Part shown: positions 8,852-16,290 of the stretch, one piece after another
How the letters are laid out: the number at the start of each line of letters is the position of its first letter
How positions within the stretch are numbered: the first letter of the stretch is position 1
NCBI GenBank assembly: GCA_029263055.1
Contig: JAJCYG010000040.1
Span: forward strand, 1 to 57,863
From: Actinomycetes bacterium
GTDB lineage: Bacteria; Auribacterota; JAJCYG01
Direction: 5' to 3'
Length of the DNA stretch: 57,863 nt
The notes under the pieces: generated by a model
What the model saw: only the letters and a program-made list of their open reading frames with translations
Told to the model about the DNA's origin: nothing
The model's database searches: none
Translations under genes and position numbers: made by a program

Positions 8852-8898
8852 GAGGGCACAATATTTTATAGCTGTTAAATATTGTGCTCTTTTATTTT
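8852..8898 (+). terminator. Rho-independent terminator after the dodecin gene
   Basis: The left arm at 8852-8866 (GAGGGCACAATATTT) pairs with the right arm at 8877-8890 (AAATATTGTGCTCT) across a 10-nt loop, allowing G-U pairs. The stem has 11 contiguous Watson-Crick pairs plus outer pairs. It is followed by TTTATTTT. It lies 11 bp after the dodecin stop and before the PfpI-family gene, so it probably ends the upstream transcript. Read-through control of the next gene is also possible. Confidence 0.8.
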
Positions 8899-8921
8899 GA
8901 CTTTGAAAGGAGAGGTTAATC

Positions 8922-9434
8922 ATGAGTAAGAAAGCGATTATTTTAATTGATGATTTTTATCAAGATATGGAAGTGTGGTATCCCTATTATCGTTTAGTTG
9001 AAGCAGGGCTAGATGTCCAGATCGTAGGAAAAGAAGCCAATCAAACTTATAGAGGAAAATGTGGTTACCCTGCTGTATCACATTCCGCTGCCAAAGATGT
9101 TAAGGGAACAGACTTTGATTTAGTGGTGATTCCTGGAGGATGGGCACCTGATAAAATGCGTTTGTGCAAAGAGATGGTCGCCATTGTTAAAGATGCACAT
9201 GATGCGGGTAAAGTGATTGCCTCGATCTGCCACGGGGGATGGATGCTTGCTTCAGCAGATATTTTAAAAGGCAAAACAGCCACTTCTTATATTGCGATTA
9301 AAGATGACGTGGTTAATGCTGGGGCGACCTACGTGGACGCCGAAGTTCATGTGGATGGCAATCTTGTCACCTCTCGAAAACCAGATGATCTTCCTGCCTT
9401 TATGCGAGAAATCCTTTCCTTAATGGGTGTTTAA
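8922..9434 (+). CDS. DJ-1/PfpI family protein (deglycase/protease-like)
   Basis: The protein has 170 aa with the class I glutamine-amidotransferase-like fold of the PfpI/YhbO/YajL branch. The nucleophile elbow is ASICHGGWML, with Cys103 followed by His104, and the VVIPGGWAPDKMR segment supplies the upstream conserved loop. Members have been described as proteases, chaperones or protein/nucleotide deglycases acting on methylglyoxal damage; the exact activity cannot be read from sequence. A strong AAAGGAGAGG (8906-8915) precedes ATG 8922. The gene is separated from dodecin by a terminator and appears to be monocistronic. Confidence 0.92.
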   Translation: MSKKAIILIDDFYQDMEVWYPYYRLVEAGLDVQIVGKEANQTYRGKCGYPAVSHSAAKDVKGTDFDLVVIPGGWAPDKMRLCKEMVAIVKDAHDAGKVIASICHGGWMLASADILKGKTATSYIAIKDDVVNAGATYVDAEVHVDGNLVTSRKPDDLPAFMREILSLMGV

Positions 9435-9449
9435 ATAGAAAATGTCTAT

Positions 9450-9479
9450 TTGACAAGTATGTATAGATCATGCATACTT
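9450..9479 (+). promoter_or_regulatory. vapBC promoter with overlapping palindromic operator; predicted leaderless start
   Basis: A perfect -35 (TTGACA, 9450-9455) is followed by a 17-nt spacer and a -10-like CATACT (9473-9478). An inverted repeat, AAGTATG (9455-9461) and CATACTT (9473-9479), overlaps the end of the -35 and the whole -10. This is the usual layout for VapB/VapBC autorepression. Transcription would begin near 9485, essentially at the vapB ATG (9486), so the mRNA may be leaderless. The elements are read directly; function is inferred. Confidence 0.72.
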
Positions 9480-9485
9480 ATATGT

Positions 9486-9674
9486 ATGAGAACGACATTG
9501 AATATTGATGATGAGATATTAAAGGAAGCCGCCAAATTGACGGGGATTTCTGAAAAAACATCGCTTGTGAAAATGGGTTTAAAAGCTTTGATTTCTAAAG
9601 CAAGTAGCCAAAGATTAGCTGACTTAGGTGGCACAGAGAAGTTAGCACGTCCTGTTAGACGTAAAAGAGACTAA
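9486..9674 (+). CDS. vapB: VapB-type antitoxin
   Basis: This 62-aa protein begins MRTTLNIDDEILKEAAKLTG, a typical ribbon-helix-helix VapB (MazE/Arc-like) N-terminus, and continues with a SEKTSLVKMGLKALI helix. The C-terminal tail is basic (RPVRRKRD) and probably wraps the toxin. It pairs with the PIN toxin 16 bp downstream. The reading frame extends upstream to 9450, but that part crosses the promoter and operator, so ATG 9486 is the start. No Shine-Dalgarno sequence is seen, in keeping with a leaderless message. Autoregulation through the inverted repeat directly upstream is likely. Confidence 0.9.
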   Translation: MRTTLNIDDEILKEAAKLTGISEKTSLVKMGLKALISKASSQRLADLGGTEKLARPVRRKRD

Positions 9675-9690
9675 GGCAAGAGATGTTGTT

Positions 9691-10056
9691 ATGATTTTAA
9701 TTGATACTTCTGTCTGGATCCATCATCTTAGAAAATCCACTCCACAATTACAAAGATTACTTCTTGAAGAACAAGTGATGTGTCATCCCTTTGTAATTGG
9801 AGAAGTTGCTTGTGGCAATCTTAAAAATCGGGGTGAAATTCTTTCTTTAATGCGAGCGTTACCCAAAGCCGAAGTGGCTGAACATGAAGAAGTCTTACGC
9901 TTTATAAATAACAAAAGCCTTTTTGGAGTGGGGATTGGTTTGATTGATGTGCATTTGTTGGCATCAACTTTTTTATCAAAGTCAAAAATTTTGACAGAAG
10001 ACAAAAAACTTCAACGGATTGCATCTAAACTTGGCGTTCTTTATAAACAAGCTTAG
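9691..10056 (+). CDS. vapC: VapC-type PIN-domain ribonuclease toxin
   Basis: The 121-aa PIN-domain protein keeps the four acidic residues expected for a metal-dependent RNase: Asp5 (LIDTSVW), Glu38 (IGEVACG), Asp86 (LIDVHLL) and Asp104 (TEDKKL). VapC toxins usually cleave tRNA or rRNA and are held inactive by VapB. It is translated just after vapB and ends in a 4-bp overlap with the convergent fabL-like gene. All catalytic residues are present, so the toxin looks intact. Confidence 0.92.
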   Translation: MILIDTSVWIHHLRKSTPQLQRLLLEEQVMCHPFVIGEVACGNLKNRGEILSLMRALPKAEVAEHEEVLRFINNKSLFGVGIGLIDVHLLASTFLSKSKILTEDKKLQRIASKLGVLYKQA

Positions 10057-10853
10057 AATAAAGACATTCCGCCATCAGCTATGAGGGTTTGGCCGACGAT
10101 CCATTTAGATTGTTCGCTGCAGAGAAAAGCAATCACGCGTGCAATGTCTTCGGGCTGGCCTAAACGGCCGGCAGGTGTGCGGCGCAAGCAATCTGCAACC
10201 ATCTCATCATACTTTGGAAACATTTTGAGTGCATCAGTATCAATCGGGCCACCTGAAACCGCATTCACACGAATCTTTTTTGGAGCTAATTCAACAGCTA
10301 AATAACGAATCAAATTTTCCATGGCTGATTTTGAAATTCCAATAGCACCATAGTCAGGAATATAGCTGATAGAACCTAAACTTGAGATCGATAAGATTTT
10401 ACTGTTTCGGCCTTCCATCATAGGTACAAGTTTCTTAGCTGCGAGATAGAGGGCTTTAACATTGATATTAAACGACATGTCCCATTGGTTGGGTTTTAAA
10501 TCAAGGACAGGTTTAAAGGCGCCGAGTGCGGCGTTGTGCACAAAAATATCTAGTTCGCCGTCAAAAAAATCAGAGGTCTCTTGAACCATTTTTTTGATTT
10601 CATCTCCGTCTCCAACATTGCCTTGAACAAGGTGAACTTTAACCCCTTTATCTTCAAGTTCGGCTTTGACTTCAGCGGCTGCTTCTTCATTGCGCAAATA
10701 ATTGATCACGCAATCAACTCCATTTGAGGCCAATTCTAAAGCAATGGCTCGGCCAATACCGCGAGAGCCTCCGGTAATCAGGGCTTTTTTTCCTTTGAAT
10801 TCTTGGGCATAAAGGGCGGGATTGGCTGAAACGGCTGATGTTGTTGAACTCAT
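10053..10853 (-). CDS. fabL: Enoyl-[acyl-carrier-protein] reductase, FabL type (SDR)
   Basis: This 266-aa short-chain dehydrogenase has the NADP-binding loop GGSRGIG (28-34), an NAA motif (108-110) and a Tyr168/Lys175 pair. That Tyr-x6-Lys spacing is typical of enoyl-ACP reductases, not ketoreductases. The segments SISSLGSISY and VNAVSGGPIDTDALKMFP closely resemble those of Bacillus FabL. FabL reduces enoyl-ACP in the last step of fatty-acid elongation. It carries an extra N-terminal stretch of about 20 residues. Start ATG at 10853 follows an AGAGGTT. Assignment to FabL over a generic SDR is by remembered motif similarity. Confidence 0.85.
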   Translation of the reverse strand: MSSTTSAVSANPALYAQEFKGKKALITGGSRGIGRAIALELASNGVDCVINYLRNEEAAAEVKAELEDKGVKVHLVQGNVGDGDEIKKMVQETSDFFDGELDIFVHNAALGAFKPVLDLKPNQWDMSFNINVKALYLAAKKLVPMMEGRNSKILSISSLGSISYIPDYGAIGISKSAMENLIRYLAVELAPKKIRVNAVSGGPIDTDALKMFPKYDEMVADCLRRTPAGRLGQPEDIARVIAFLCSEQSKWIVGQTLIADGGMSLF

Positions 10854-10893
10854 AATAACCTCTTTGTTTCTAAGTGCTTAAATGAATAGTTTA

Positions 10894-10922
10894 AATTTAT
10901 TTTCTTGGCAAATCATGTTCAA
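10894..10922 (-). promoter_or_regulatory. Candidate sigma-70 promoter of the fabL-like gene
   Basis: On the minus strand a TTGAAC (complement of 10917-10922), a 17-nt spacer and TAAATT (complement of 10894-10899) lie about 40 bp upstream of the ATG at 10853. The match is moderate and no other promoter was seen in this gap. Confidence 0.45.
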
Positions 10923-10974
10923 AATGGTACAACTTGACCTTCATTTTAACAACAAAAGGACTTTATTGCATTAG

Positions 10975-12636
10975 ATGAATTCCGCCTTGTTTTTAGCTGT
11001 TTTTTTGCTCTCACCTTTTTCTTTTTCTAAATCAATTCCCATTGAATTAAACAATCAGACTATCTATGTGAATAGAGCTGTTTATGAGCGAATTGAAAGA
11101 CCTGATACCTCTGAAGATTCTATTGATGTCAACCAAATTGAGGCTCTCTCGTATCAGATGCCTTTCTTATATGAGAAAAAGATAGGCTTAAACCATCTTC
11201 CATTTAGAACCTTGGATGCATACAGAAGACTTTTAAATAAAACAGATATTCAGTCAAATCTTTTTGAACAGAAACATACTTTTTTTATTTTTAGGGATAA
11301 TGACGGTGAGGTTCAAGGGTATGTCCATGGATGGGTTGATAAAAAGAGCCGGGTCGCTATGATTGATGAGCTTGTTGTTGAAAAATCATTTCAGGAAAGG
11401 GGTGTTGCTAAAGCTTTGTTAGTTCGATTGCTTAAACAGTATCACTCAGAAGGAATTCCTTCCAAGATAATGGCTCGGTCTTCTTATTTAAAAGAGGTGG
11501 CAGATCGTTTTAACCTTGAATTGGTTGACTCTGATTTTGAAACAACGTTTATAGTGGATCATTTATTAGCTCGGTTTTCTGTTAATTATTTTAAATACAG
11601 AGGAAGAAGAGTGGCCCCAAAACATCAAACAGTTGCTGAGGAATTGGAACTTATTATTTCTAGAGCCCGAGAACGGGATTCTTTCTCTGTCAATGAAGCG
11701 ATGGAATATCTTGATAGATTGGCAAGTCAATTAGAGGTTGAAATTGAACGAAAGAAAGGGGGAGAAAATTATTATTATGGGATTCAATTTGATCAGTCAG
11801 ATTTAGCCAATATTTACTTTATGATGACTGTTTTGAGCGTTCTTTCCAAAGAGGATATGAAGAGAAGCTCTGTTTATTATGAATATAGAGGAACATACCT
11901 TGCTCTTACTGTGAAGGCGATCAGAGAAGCTCAAATAGAAGGGGGGTTATATCCCCTAGACTTACAGCTCTCTATTGCTCGACTTTATGCGTTTATTCGA
12001 TTTTTATATCAGAATGAAAAAGGGTCTGCTGAAGAAATTCGATGGGTGCAGAGGTCAATAGGAGAATATCTCAAAATGATCACTTTGAATGAAAATCGCC
12101 CTAAAGGGACTCGAGGTGTTTTCCTCTCTCCTGGTTATGTTGAGGTTTTGGTAAGAGAAATTTTATGGTTTCAGTATGAGTATCGCGTTGCAAATGAACT
12201 TGCGAAAATGTTTATGAAAAAAAAGCAGTTAGCCTCTACCTTTCTTAGAAAAGAAGAGAATAAAACTCTTTCTGAAGAAGATAAAGAGCTTCGAGTGATT
12301 CAATATTTTTCTGGATTACAAAAAGAGGTTTGGGAGAAAAAACAAATTGAACTAAGTGGTGAATTTGGACTTTTGTTTTTATATCTAACAGACTTTTACT
12401 CTTTAGACGAAAGAGTGATGCGTGACAGATTAGGAGAGGTTTTTTCTTTGGCTACATTTTATAATACGAAGCAACAGTTAGAATTTGCTTATATCTCAAT
12501 TTTAGAAGCTTCTGCTCAAAATATTTTAAATGCAGCGCAAGTTTTACGTTTAGAAGAGTTGATTCGTTATTTTACAAGACCTTTTGATAAAGTGAATTTT
12601 TTAACAAAGCAAACAGTTGTTAGTACATCTATTTGA
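10975..12636 (+). CDS. Exported or membrane-anchored protein with GNAT acetyltransferase domain
   Basis: The 553-aa protein starts with a hydrophobic signal-like stretch (NSALFLAVFLLSPFSFSKS). A GNAT-like domain covers about residues 95-175. It shows the beta4-strand VAMIDELVVEKSF followed by the acetyl-CoA pyrophosphate loop QERGVAKALL (about 140-149). The remaining 370 residues are mostly helical and charged and match nothing I recognise. An acetyltransferase outside the cytoplasm would lack acetyl-CoA, so either the N-terminus is an anchor facing inward or the domain has another role. The gene stands alone, with AAAAGGA about 14 nt before ATG 10975. Function is unknown beyond the domain call. 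Confidence 0.65.
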   Translation: MNSALFLAVFLLSPFSFSKSIPIELNNQTIYVNRAVYERIERPDTSEDSIDVNQIEALSYQMPFLYEKKIGLNHLPFRTLDAYRRLLNKTDIQSNLFEQKHTFFIFRDNDGEVQGYVHGWVDKKSRVAMIDELVVEKSFQERGVAKALLVRLLKQYHSEGIPSKIMARSSYLKEVADRFNLELVDSDFETTFIVDHLLARFSVNYFKYRGRRVAPKHQTVAEELELIISRARERDSFSVNEAMEYLDRLASQLEVEIERKKGGENYYYGIQFDQSDLANIYFMMTVLSVLSKEDMKRSSVYYEYRGTYLALTVKAIREAQIEGGLYPLDLQLSIARLYAFIRFLYQNEKGSAEEIRWVQRSIGEYLKMITLNENRPKGTRGVFLSPGYVEVLVREILWFQYEYRVANELAKMFMKKKQLASTFLRKEENKTLSEEDKELRVIQYFSGLQKEVWEKKQIELSGEFGLLFLYLTDFYSLDERVMRDRLGEVFSLATFYNTKQQLEFAYISILEASAQNILNAAQVLRLEELIRYFTRPFDKVNFLTKQTVVSTSI

Positions 12637-12637
12637 A

Positions 12638-12730
12638 TTATTTTTTGAGAATCTTCTTATAAGAATAGAAAAGTAGGCTTAAGACAACAGACCAGCCAAA
12701 AAGCATAAGAATCCAGCCACCTGCGTTCAT
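12638..12730 (-). CDS. metS: MetS-like small subunit of NSS-family transporter (30 aa)
   Basis: This 30-codon gene is read from the gap after the NSS transporter. It encodes MNAGGWILML-FGWSVVLSLL-FYSYKKILKK: one hydrophobic helix with a basic C-terminal end. Its ATG overlaps the transporter stop codon in a TAATG junction, a strong sign of translational coupling. Size, topology, the MNxGG start and position match the MetS-type small subunits found next to bacterial methionine/alanine NSS importers (MetP of Corynebacterium is the known partner). It is too short for standard gene finders. The stop is TAA at 12638-12640, just after the convergent GNAT gene ends. Confidence 0.82.
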   Translation of the reverse strand: MNAGGWILMLFGWSVVLSLLFYSYKKILKK

Positions 12731-14280
12731 TATTGAGTTGCTCCTTTATGGCGACGTCGGTTTTTCCCTATAATAACAGCCATTCCTGCAATGAGTAAGA
12801 GCATCATGCCTCGGGCAAACCAAAGATAAGGCACATTTTTATCTGCAACCCCATCCATCATTAAAATGCCAATCCCATCTTTGATGGTCCAATAACCGAG
12901 CAATATGATGAGATAAGCTGGGGTGACATATTTGATAATAAAGTAAAAGATTTTAGGGATTTTTAGATCCGCTCCGATGTCGAGTTCTTTCCATAATTTT
13001 TTACCATCTTCAAGCCAGAGAAAGAGAATGATTTCGATTAGAGCCATGACCACTAAGAGCAGAGTGCCGACCCAATAATCGATCTCGTCTAAAACACCAT
13101 GGCCAATCCAAAAGATAACCGGTTGTGCGCAAAGGAAAAGAACCGTGCCAATGGCAACGGTTGATTTTTGTCGGGTCCAATTTAATTCGTTTTCAAAAAA
13201 AGCTATTGCGGGTTGGAGTAAGGCGACTGAAGACGTTAAGCCGGCAATAAATAAAAGTAAAAACCAAATAAAACCAAAAAGTTCTCCAATAGGTAGTTTT
13301 TGAAAAATAATAGGAAGAGATTGAAAGCCTAGATCAAACGCGCCACCTTGGGCAATGGCAATGGTTTCTGTGAGGCCAAAAAAGGCAAAGGCAACTGGAA
13401 TGGCAATGGAGCCTCCTAAAACAACTTCTGCTGTCTCGTTGGTGGCCGCAGTGGCAACAGCATTTAAAGCAATGTCATCGTCTTTTTTGACATAGCTGGC
13501 AAATGTGGGAATCGCTCCCATACCTAAGCTCAAGGTGAAAAAGACTTGGCCTGCTGCAGCGAGCCAAATTTTGGCATTGTTGAGCTCAGCAAAATTGGGA
13601 TTCCATAAAAAACCAAATCCATTACTAATGTTTTGATCGGGATAGGCTGGATCAGGTGTGCCGAGTGTGATGACGCGAACCAGTAAAATCACGGCAAAGA
13701 TGGCAATTAAGGGGAGGCAAACGCGGGCTAAGAGTTCAATGCCTCGAGCAATTCCTTTAGATAGAACAAACATGTTTAAAGCAAATGTGATCAGAAAAAA
13801 GAAATAAGCAAGACCCAATCCTGAAAAATGAGAATTCTCTGCTTTACCTTGAAAGCTTCCTAAAAATTCACTCATTTCTGGGCGAGAGAGAATGCCGAAA
13901 TATTTTCCTGTGATAGAGAAGAAGGAGTAGCCCAAACACCATGACTCAATGTACATGTAATAAACAATAATGGTGAAGGGAATAAAGACACCGAGAATAC
14001 CGAGGTACTTGGCAATCCGAAAACGAGAGAGTTTGTCAAAGATACCGACTGTGGAATTTTGACCGTGCAAACCGCCTTGACGGCCAATGGCCCATTCCAG
14101 CCACATTAAAGGAAATCCCATCACAAGAAGTGCAATGAGATAAGGGATCATAAAGGCGCCGCCACCATTTTGTGCGGCTTGAACAGGGAAGCGGAGAAAA
14201 TTACCAAGGCCGACAGCATTACCTGCCATGGCAAGGACTAAACCTATTCTTGTGGCCCAACGTTGTTGCTCAACGGTCAT
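12730..14280 (-). CDS. NSS-family Na+-dependent amino-acid transporter (MetP-like)
   Basis: This is a 516-aa polytopic membrane protein of the neurotransmitter:sodium symporter family, which imports amino acids with Na+. The first helix has the signature GLVLAMAGNAVGLGNFLRFPV, split by the unwound Gly-rich Na+ site, followed by GGGAFMIPYL. About 11-12 hydrophobic segments follow. The 30-aa MetS-like gene directly downstream suggests a methionine/alanine-type importer. The frame is open from ATG 14328, inside the preceding gene, but the second ATG (14280) begins MTVEQQRWATRIG, the usual NSS start, and lies 7 bp after the upstream stop. The substrate is inferred from the small subunit only. Confidence 0.92.
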   Translation of the reverse strand: MTVEQQRWATRIGLVLAMAGNAVGLGNFLRFPVQAAQNGGGAFMIPYLIALLVMGFPLMWLEWAIGRQGGLHGQNSTVGIFDKLSRFRIAKYLGILGVFIPFTIIVYYMYIESWCLGYSFFSITGKYFGILSRPEMSEFLGSFQGKAENSHFSGLGLAYFFFLITFALNMFVLSKGIARGIELLARVCLPLIAIFAVILLVRVITLGTPDPAYPDQNISNGFGFLWNPNFAELNNAKIWLAAAGQVFFTLSLGMGAIPTFASYVKKDDDIALNAVATAATNETAEVVLGGSIAIPVAFAFFGLTETIAIAQGGAFDLGFQSLPIIFQKLPIGELFGFIWFLLLFIAGLTSSVALLQPAIAFFENELNWTRQKSTVAIGTVLFLCAQPVIFWIGHGVLDEIDYWVGTLLLVVMALIEIILFLWLEDGKKLWKELDIGADLKIPKIFYFIIKYVTPAYLIILLGYWTIKDGIGILMMDGVADKNVPYLWFARGMMLLLIAGMAVIIGKNRRRHKGATQ

Positions 14281-14287
14281 AGGAAAA

Positions 14288-15124
14288 TTAGTTCCAATTG
14301 AAATACTCAGCCTTTTCAGGTTGAGCATAGATTCCTCGGGTATAACCTTGGTGGAGCATCAATTCAATTGCTTGTATCACTTCATCAGGCATCTTAACCG
14401 TATGATCATTTACATACATACCGACAAATTTATCAGCTAAATCAGGTGGAGTGTCTTTAGAATATTGCATGGCAAATTCCATCGCTTCAGCACGATTTTT
14501 TAAAGCATAGTCAATTGATTGACTTAAAAGTGTGATCAATTTGTTGGCCAAATCTTCTGGCACGTCTCGTTTCATCACATTGACTCCAAGTGGAAGAGGG
14601 AGGTTGTGCTTTTGATACCACCACTCACCTAAATCAACGATCTTCTTTAATTTGGTGCGCAAGTAGGTGAGCTGTCCTTCGTGAATGATTAGGCCTGCAT
14701 CGACTTTGCCATCTAAAACAGCAGGAATAATTTCGTTAAATGGGATCACTTCATAATCAAAATCATTTAAAAGAAACTTTAATGCGAGAAATGCGCTTGT
14801 ATTTTCTCCAGGGACAGCAATTTTTGTTTTTTTAAGGTCACTGATGGAGAGGTCTTTTTCACTGACCACGAGAGGGCCGTAATTGTCCCCAACACTGGCG
14901 CCAACAGGGCTGATCAGATATTTCTCTTTGACCTTAGGGTAGTTGGCCACTGAAATGGCAGTAAAATCATAGGTTCCATTAAAAGCATCTTGGTTTAATG
15001 TTTCAATGTCGCAGAGAACATTTTCAATCTCAATTCCCTCAGTAGGAATCTTCCCCTGGGTGAGGGCATAAAACATAAAAGCGTCATCTGCATCTGGACT
15101 GTGGGCTATCGATATCTTTTTCAT
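14288..15124 (-). CDS. MqnA/MqnD/SBP-family protein (possible menaquinone biosynthesis or solute binding)
   Basis: The 278-aa protein begins MKKISIAHSPDADDAFMFYALTQGKI, the pattern of the MqnA/MqnD/SBP family. It has a periplasmic-binding-protein fold with two lobes and a GENTSAFLALKF hinge-like segment. True MqnD makes 1,4-dihydroxy-6-naphthoate in the futalosine route to menaquinone. This branch (SPDADDAF rather than SPCPNDTF) is commonly annotated only at family level. There is no signal peptide, so it is cytoplasmic. The long reading frame upstream overlaps the glycosyltransferase gene and is not coding; ATG 15124 is the start. No other mqn gene is present in the window. Confidence 0.8.
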   Translation of the reverse strand: MKKISIAHSPDADDAFMFYALTQGKIPTEGIEIENVLCDIETLNQDAFNGTYDFTAISVANYPKVKEKYLISPVGASVGDNYGPLVVSEKDLSISDLKKTKIAVPGENTSAFLALKFLLNDFDYEVIPFNEIIPAVLDGKVDAGLIIHEGQLTYLRTKLKKIVDLGEWWYQKHNLPLPLGVNVMKRDVPEDLANKLITLLSQSIDYALKNRAEAMEFAMQYSKDTPPDLADKFVGMYVNDHTVKMPDEVIQAIELMLHQGYTRGIYAQPEKAEYFNWN

Positions 15125-15162
15125 GCCCCGGATTGTGCCAGAAATCTTAAAAGATCTCAAGC

Positions 15163-16290
15163 CTAGATTTGGCGGCCCTTCCAGGTGACTGATTTGAAGA
15201 TTTTGTGGCGGCAAAAGGAGTGGATCTGTAGGGCGCAAAAAAGGGCAAATGAGACTGGGGTGAGCAGCACAGGCCAGAGTGGGAGTGAGAACTGCTGGTT
15301 CTGGAGTGTACGGATCAAAATGCCACAGACAACTTGCAGCATAGGAAGAAAGGTCCATGTGAAAGAGCTTTTGTCGCAGATAAATCCAATAATAAAGAAA
15401 ATGGCAGGTAAAACAAAAAGAGCAAAGTGCCACACAATGTTAAGAAGAAAAATAGGGAAGTTGATCCCGCTGTAAAAACTACGCGAAAGGCCATTCCAAG
15501 CTGTTTTAAAGCTGGTGTACATACGACAGGAGACTAATTTTTGCCCATCAAATAAGTTGATTCGTTTGCCCTGTTTTTTTAATAATCCTGGAAATTTAGG
15601 GCCATCGTGCAAGGTTGCTTGGATTTGTTTGAATCCGCCGACTTCTTGAAACGCTGTTTTTCTCGCAAATAAAAATTGGCCACAGCCTGCTGAAAACGCA
15701 GGATTGGGATTGTTGAGCACTTCTTTAATAGGAAGGTAACTTGTTAAAATAAAGTAAATCAAAGGAATGGTCAGTTTTTCTCCGGTTGTTTCCATTGTTT
15801 GAAGAGGGAAAAGGGAAAGACCATCTAGATTTTGGTCTTGAGCTTGATTTAAAACAGTCTCCACACAGATAGGGCTGAACTTTGTGTCAGCATCACAAAA
15901 GAGGATCCATTCACCTTGAGCCATTTGCCCGAGTTGTTGCATGGCAAAGGTTTTTCCTGACCAGCCCTTTTGCAAATCTTGACCTTTTATACATTTGATT
16001 CGAGAGTCTTCCCGTGAGAGATGTTTTACATATTCAGCTGTTTGATCGGTTGAGTGGTCATCTAAAACTAAAATTTCTAGCTGAGTGTATGACTGGTTCA
16101 TGATTGAGCGAAGTAGGGTGCGGATATTTTTTTCTTCGTCTCGAGCTGGAATACAAATGGAGACAAGAGGCTTTTCTTTTCTAGGAAGTTGTAAATGAAG
16201 AGAAGGCTTTTTAAAATCTTTTAAATTTTTGCGTGTGAAACCAAAGAGAGCAATGAGTAAGAATGTGACGATTATCTGGTAGATGAGCAT
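15163..16290 (-). CDS. Family 2 glycosyltransferase, CrtQ/HpnB-like
   Basis: This 375-aa membrane-associated GT2 enzyme has an N-terminal helix (about 1-20), the GT-A domain with SICIPARDEEKNIRTLL, the VLDDHSTD and FCDADTKF acidic motifs, and C-terminal hydrophobic helices (from about 285). The layout resembles the glycosyltransferase of staphyloxanthin-type pathways (CrtQ) and hopene-associated HpnB. Its ATG overlaps the stop of the acyltransferase by 1 nt (TAATG). With the aldehyde dehydrogenase, acyltransferase and divergent desaturase it would glycosylate a carotenoid acid; this is inference from context. Confidence 0.85.
   Translation of the reverse strand: MLIYQIIVTFLLIALFGFTRKNLKDFKKPSLHLQLPRKEKPLVSICIPARDEEKNIRTLLRSIMNQSYTQLEILVLDDHSTDQTAEYVKHLSREDSRIKCIKGQDLQKGWSGKTFAMQQLGQMAQGEWILFCDADTKFSPICVETVLNQAQDQNLDGLSLFPLQTMETTGEKLTIPLIYFILTSYLPIKEVLNNPNPAFSAGCGQFLFARKTAFQEVGGFKQIQATLHDGPKFPGLLKKQGKRINLFDGQKLVSCRMYTSFKTAWNGLSRSFYSGINFPIFLLNIVWHFALFVLPAIFFIIGFICDKSSFTWTFLPMLQVVCGILIRTLQNQQFSLPLWPVLLTPVSFALFCALQIHSFCRHKIFKSVTWKGRQI

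Noticed and set aside
10975..11100. Promoter with TTGACC at 10934-10939 for the GNAT gene
   Set aside because: No acceptable -10 is present at 16-18 nt spacing.
15125..15433. Upstream extension of the MqnA/MqnD-like gene to 15433
   Set aside because: It overlaps the 3' end of the glycosyltransferase gene in another frame, and the encoded residues look non-homologous; ATG 15124 fits the family start.
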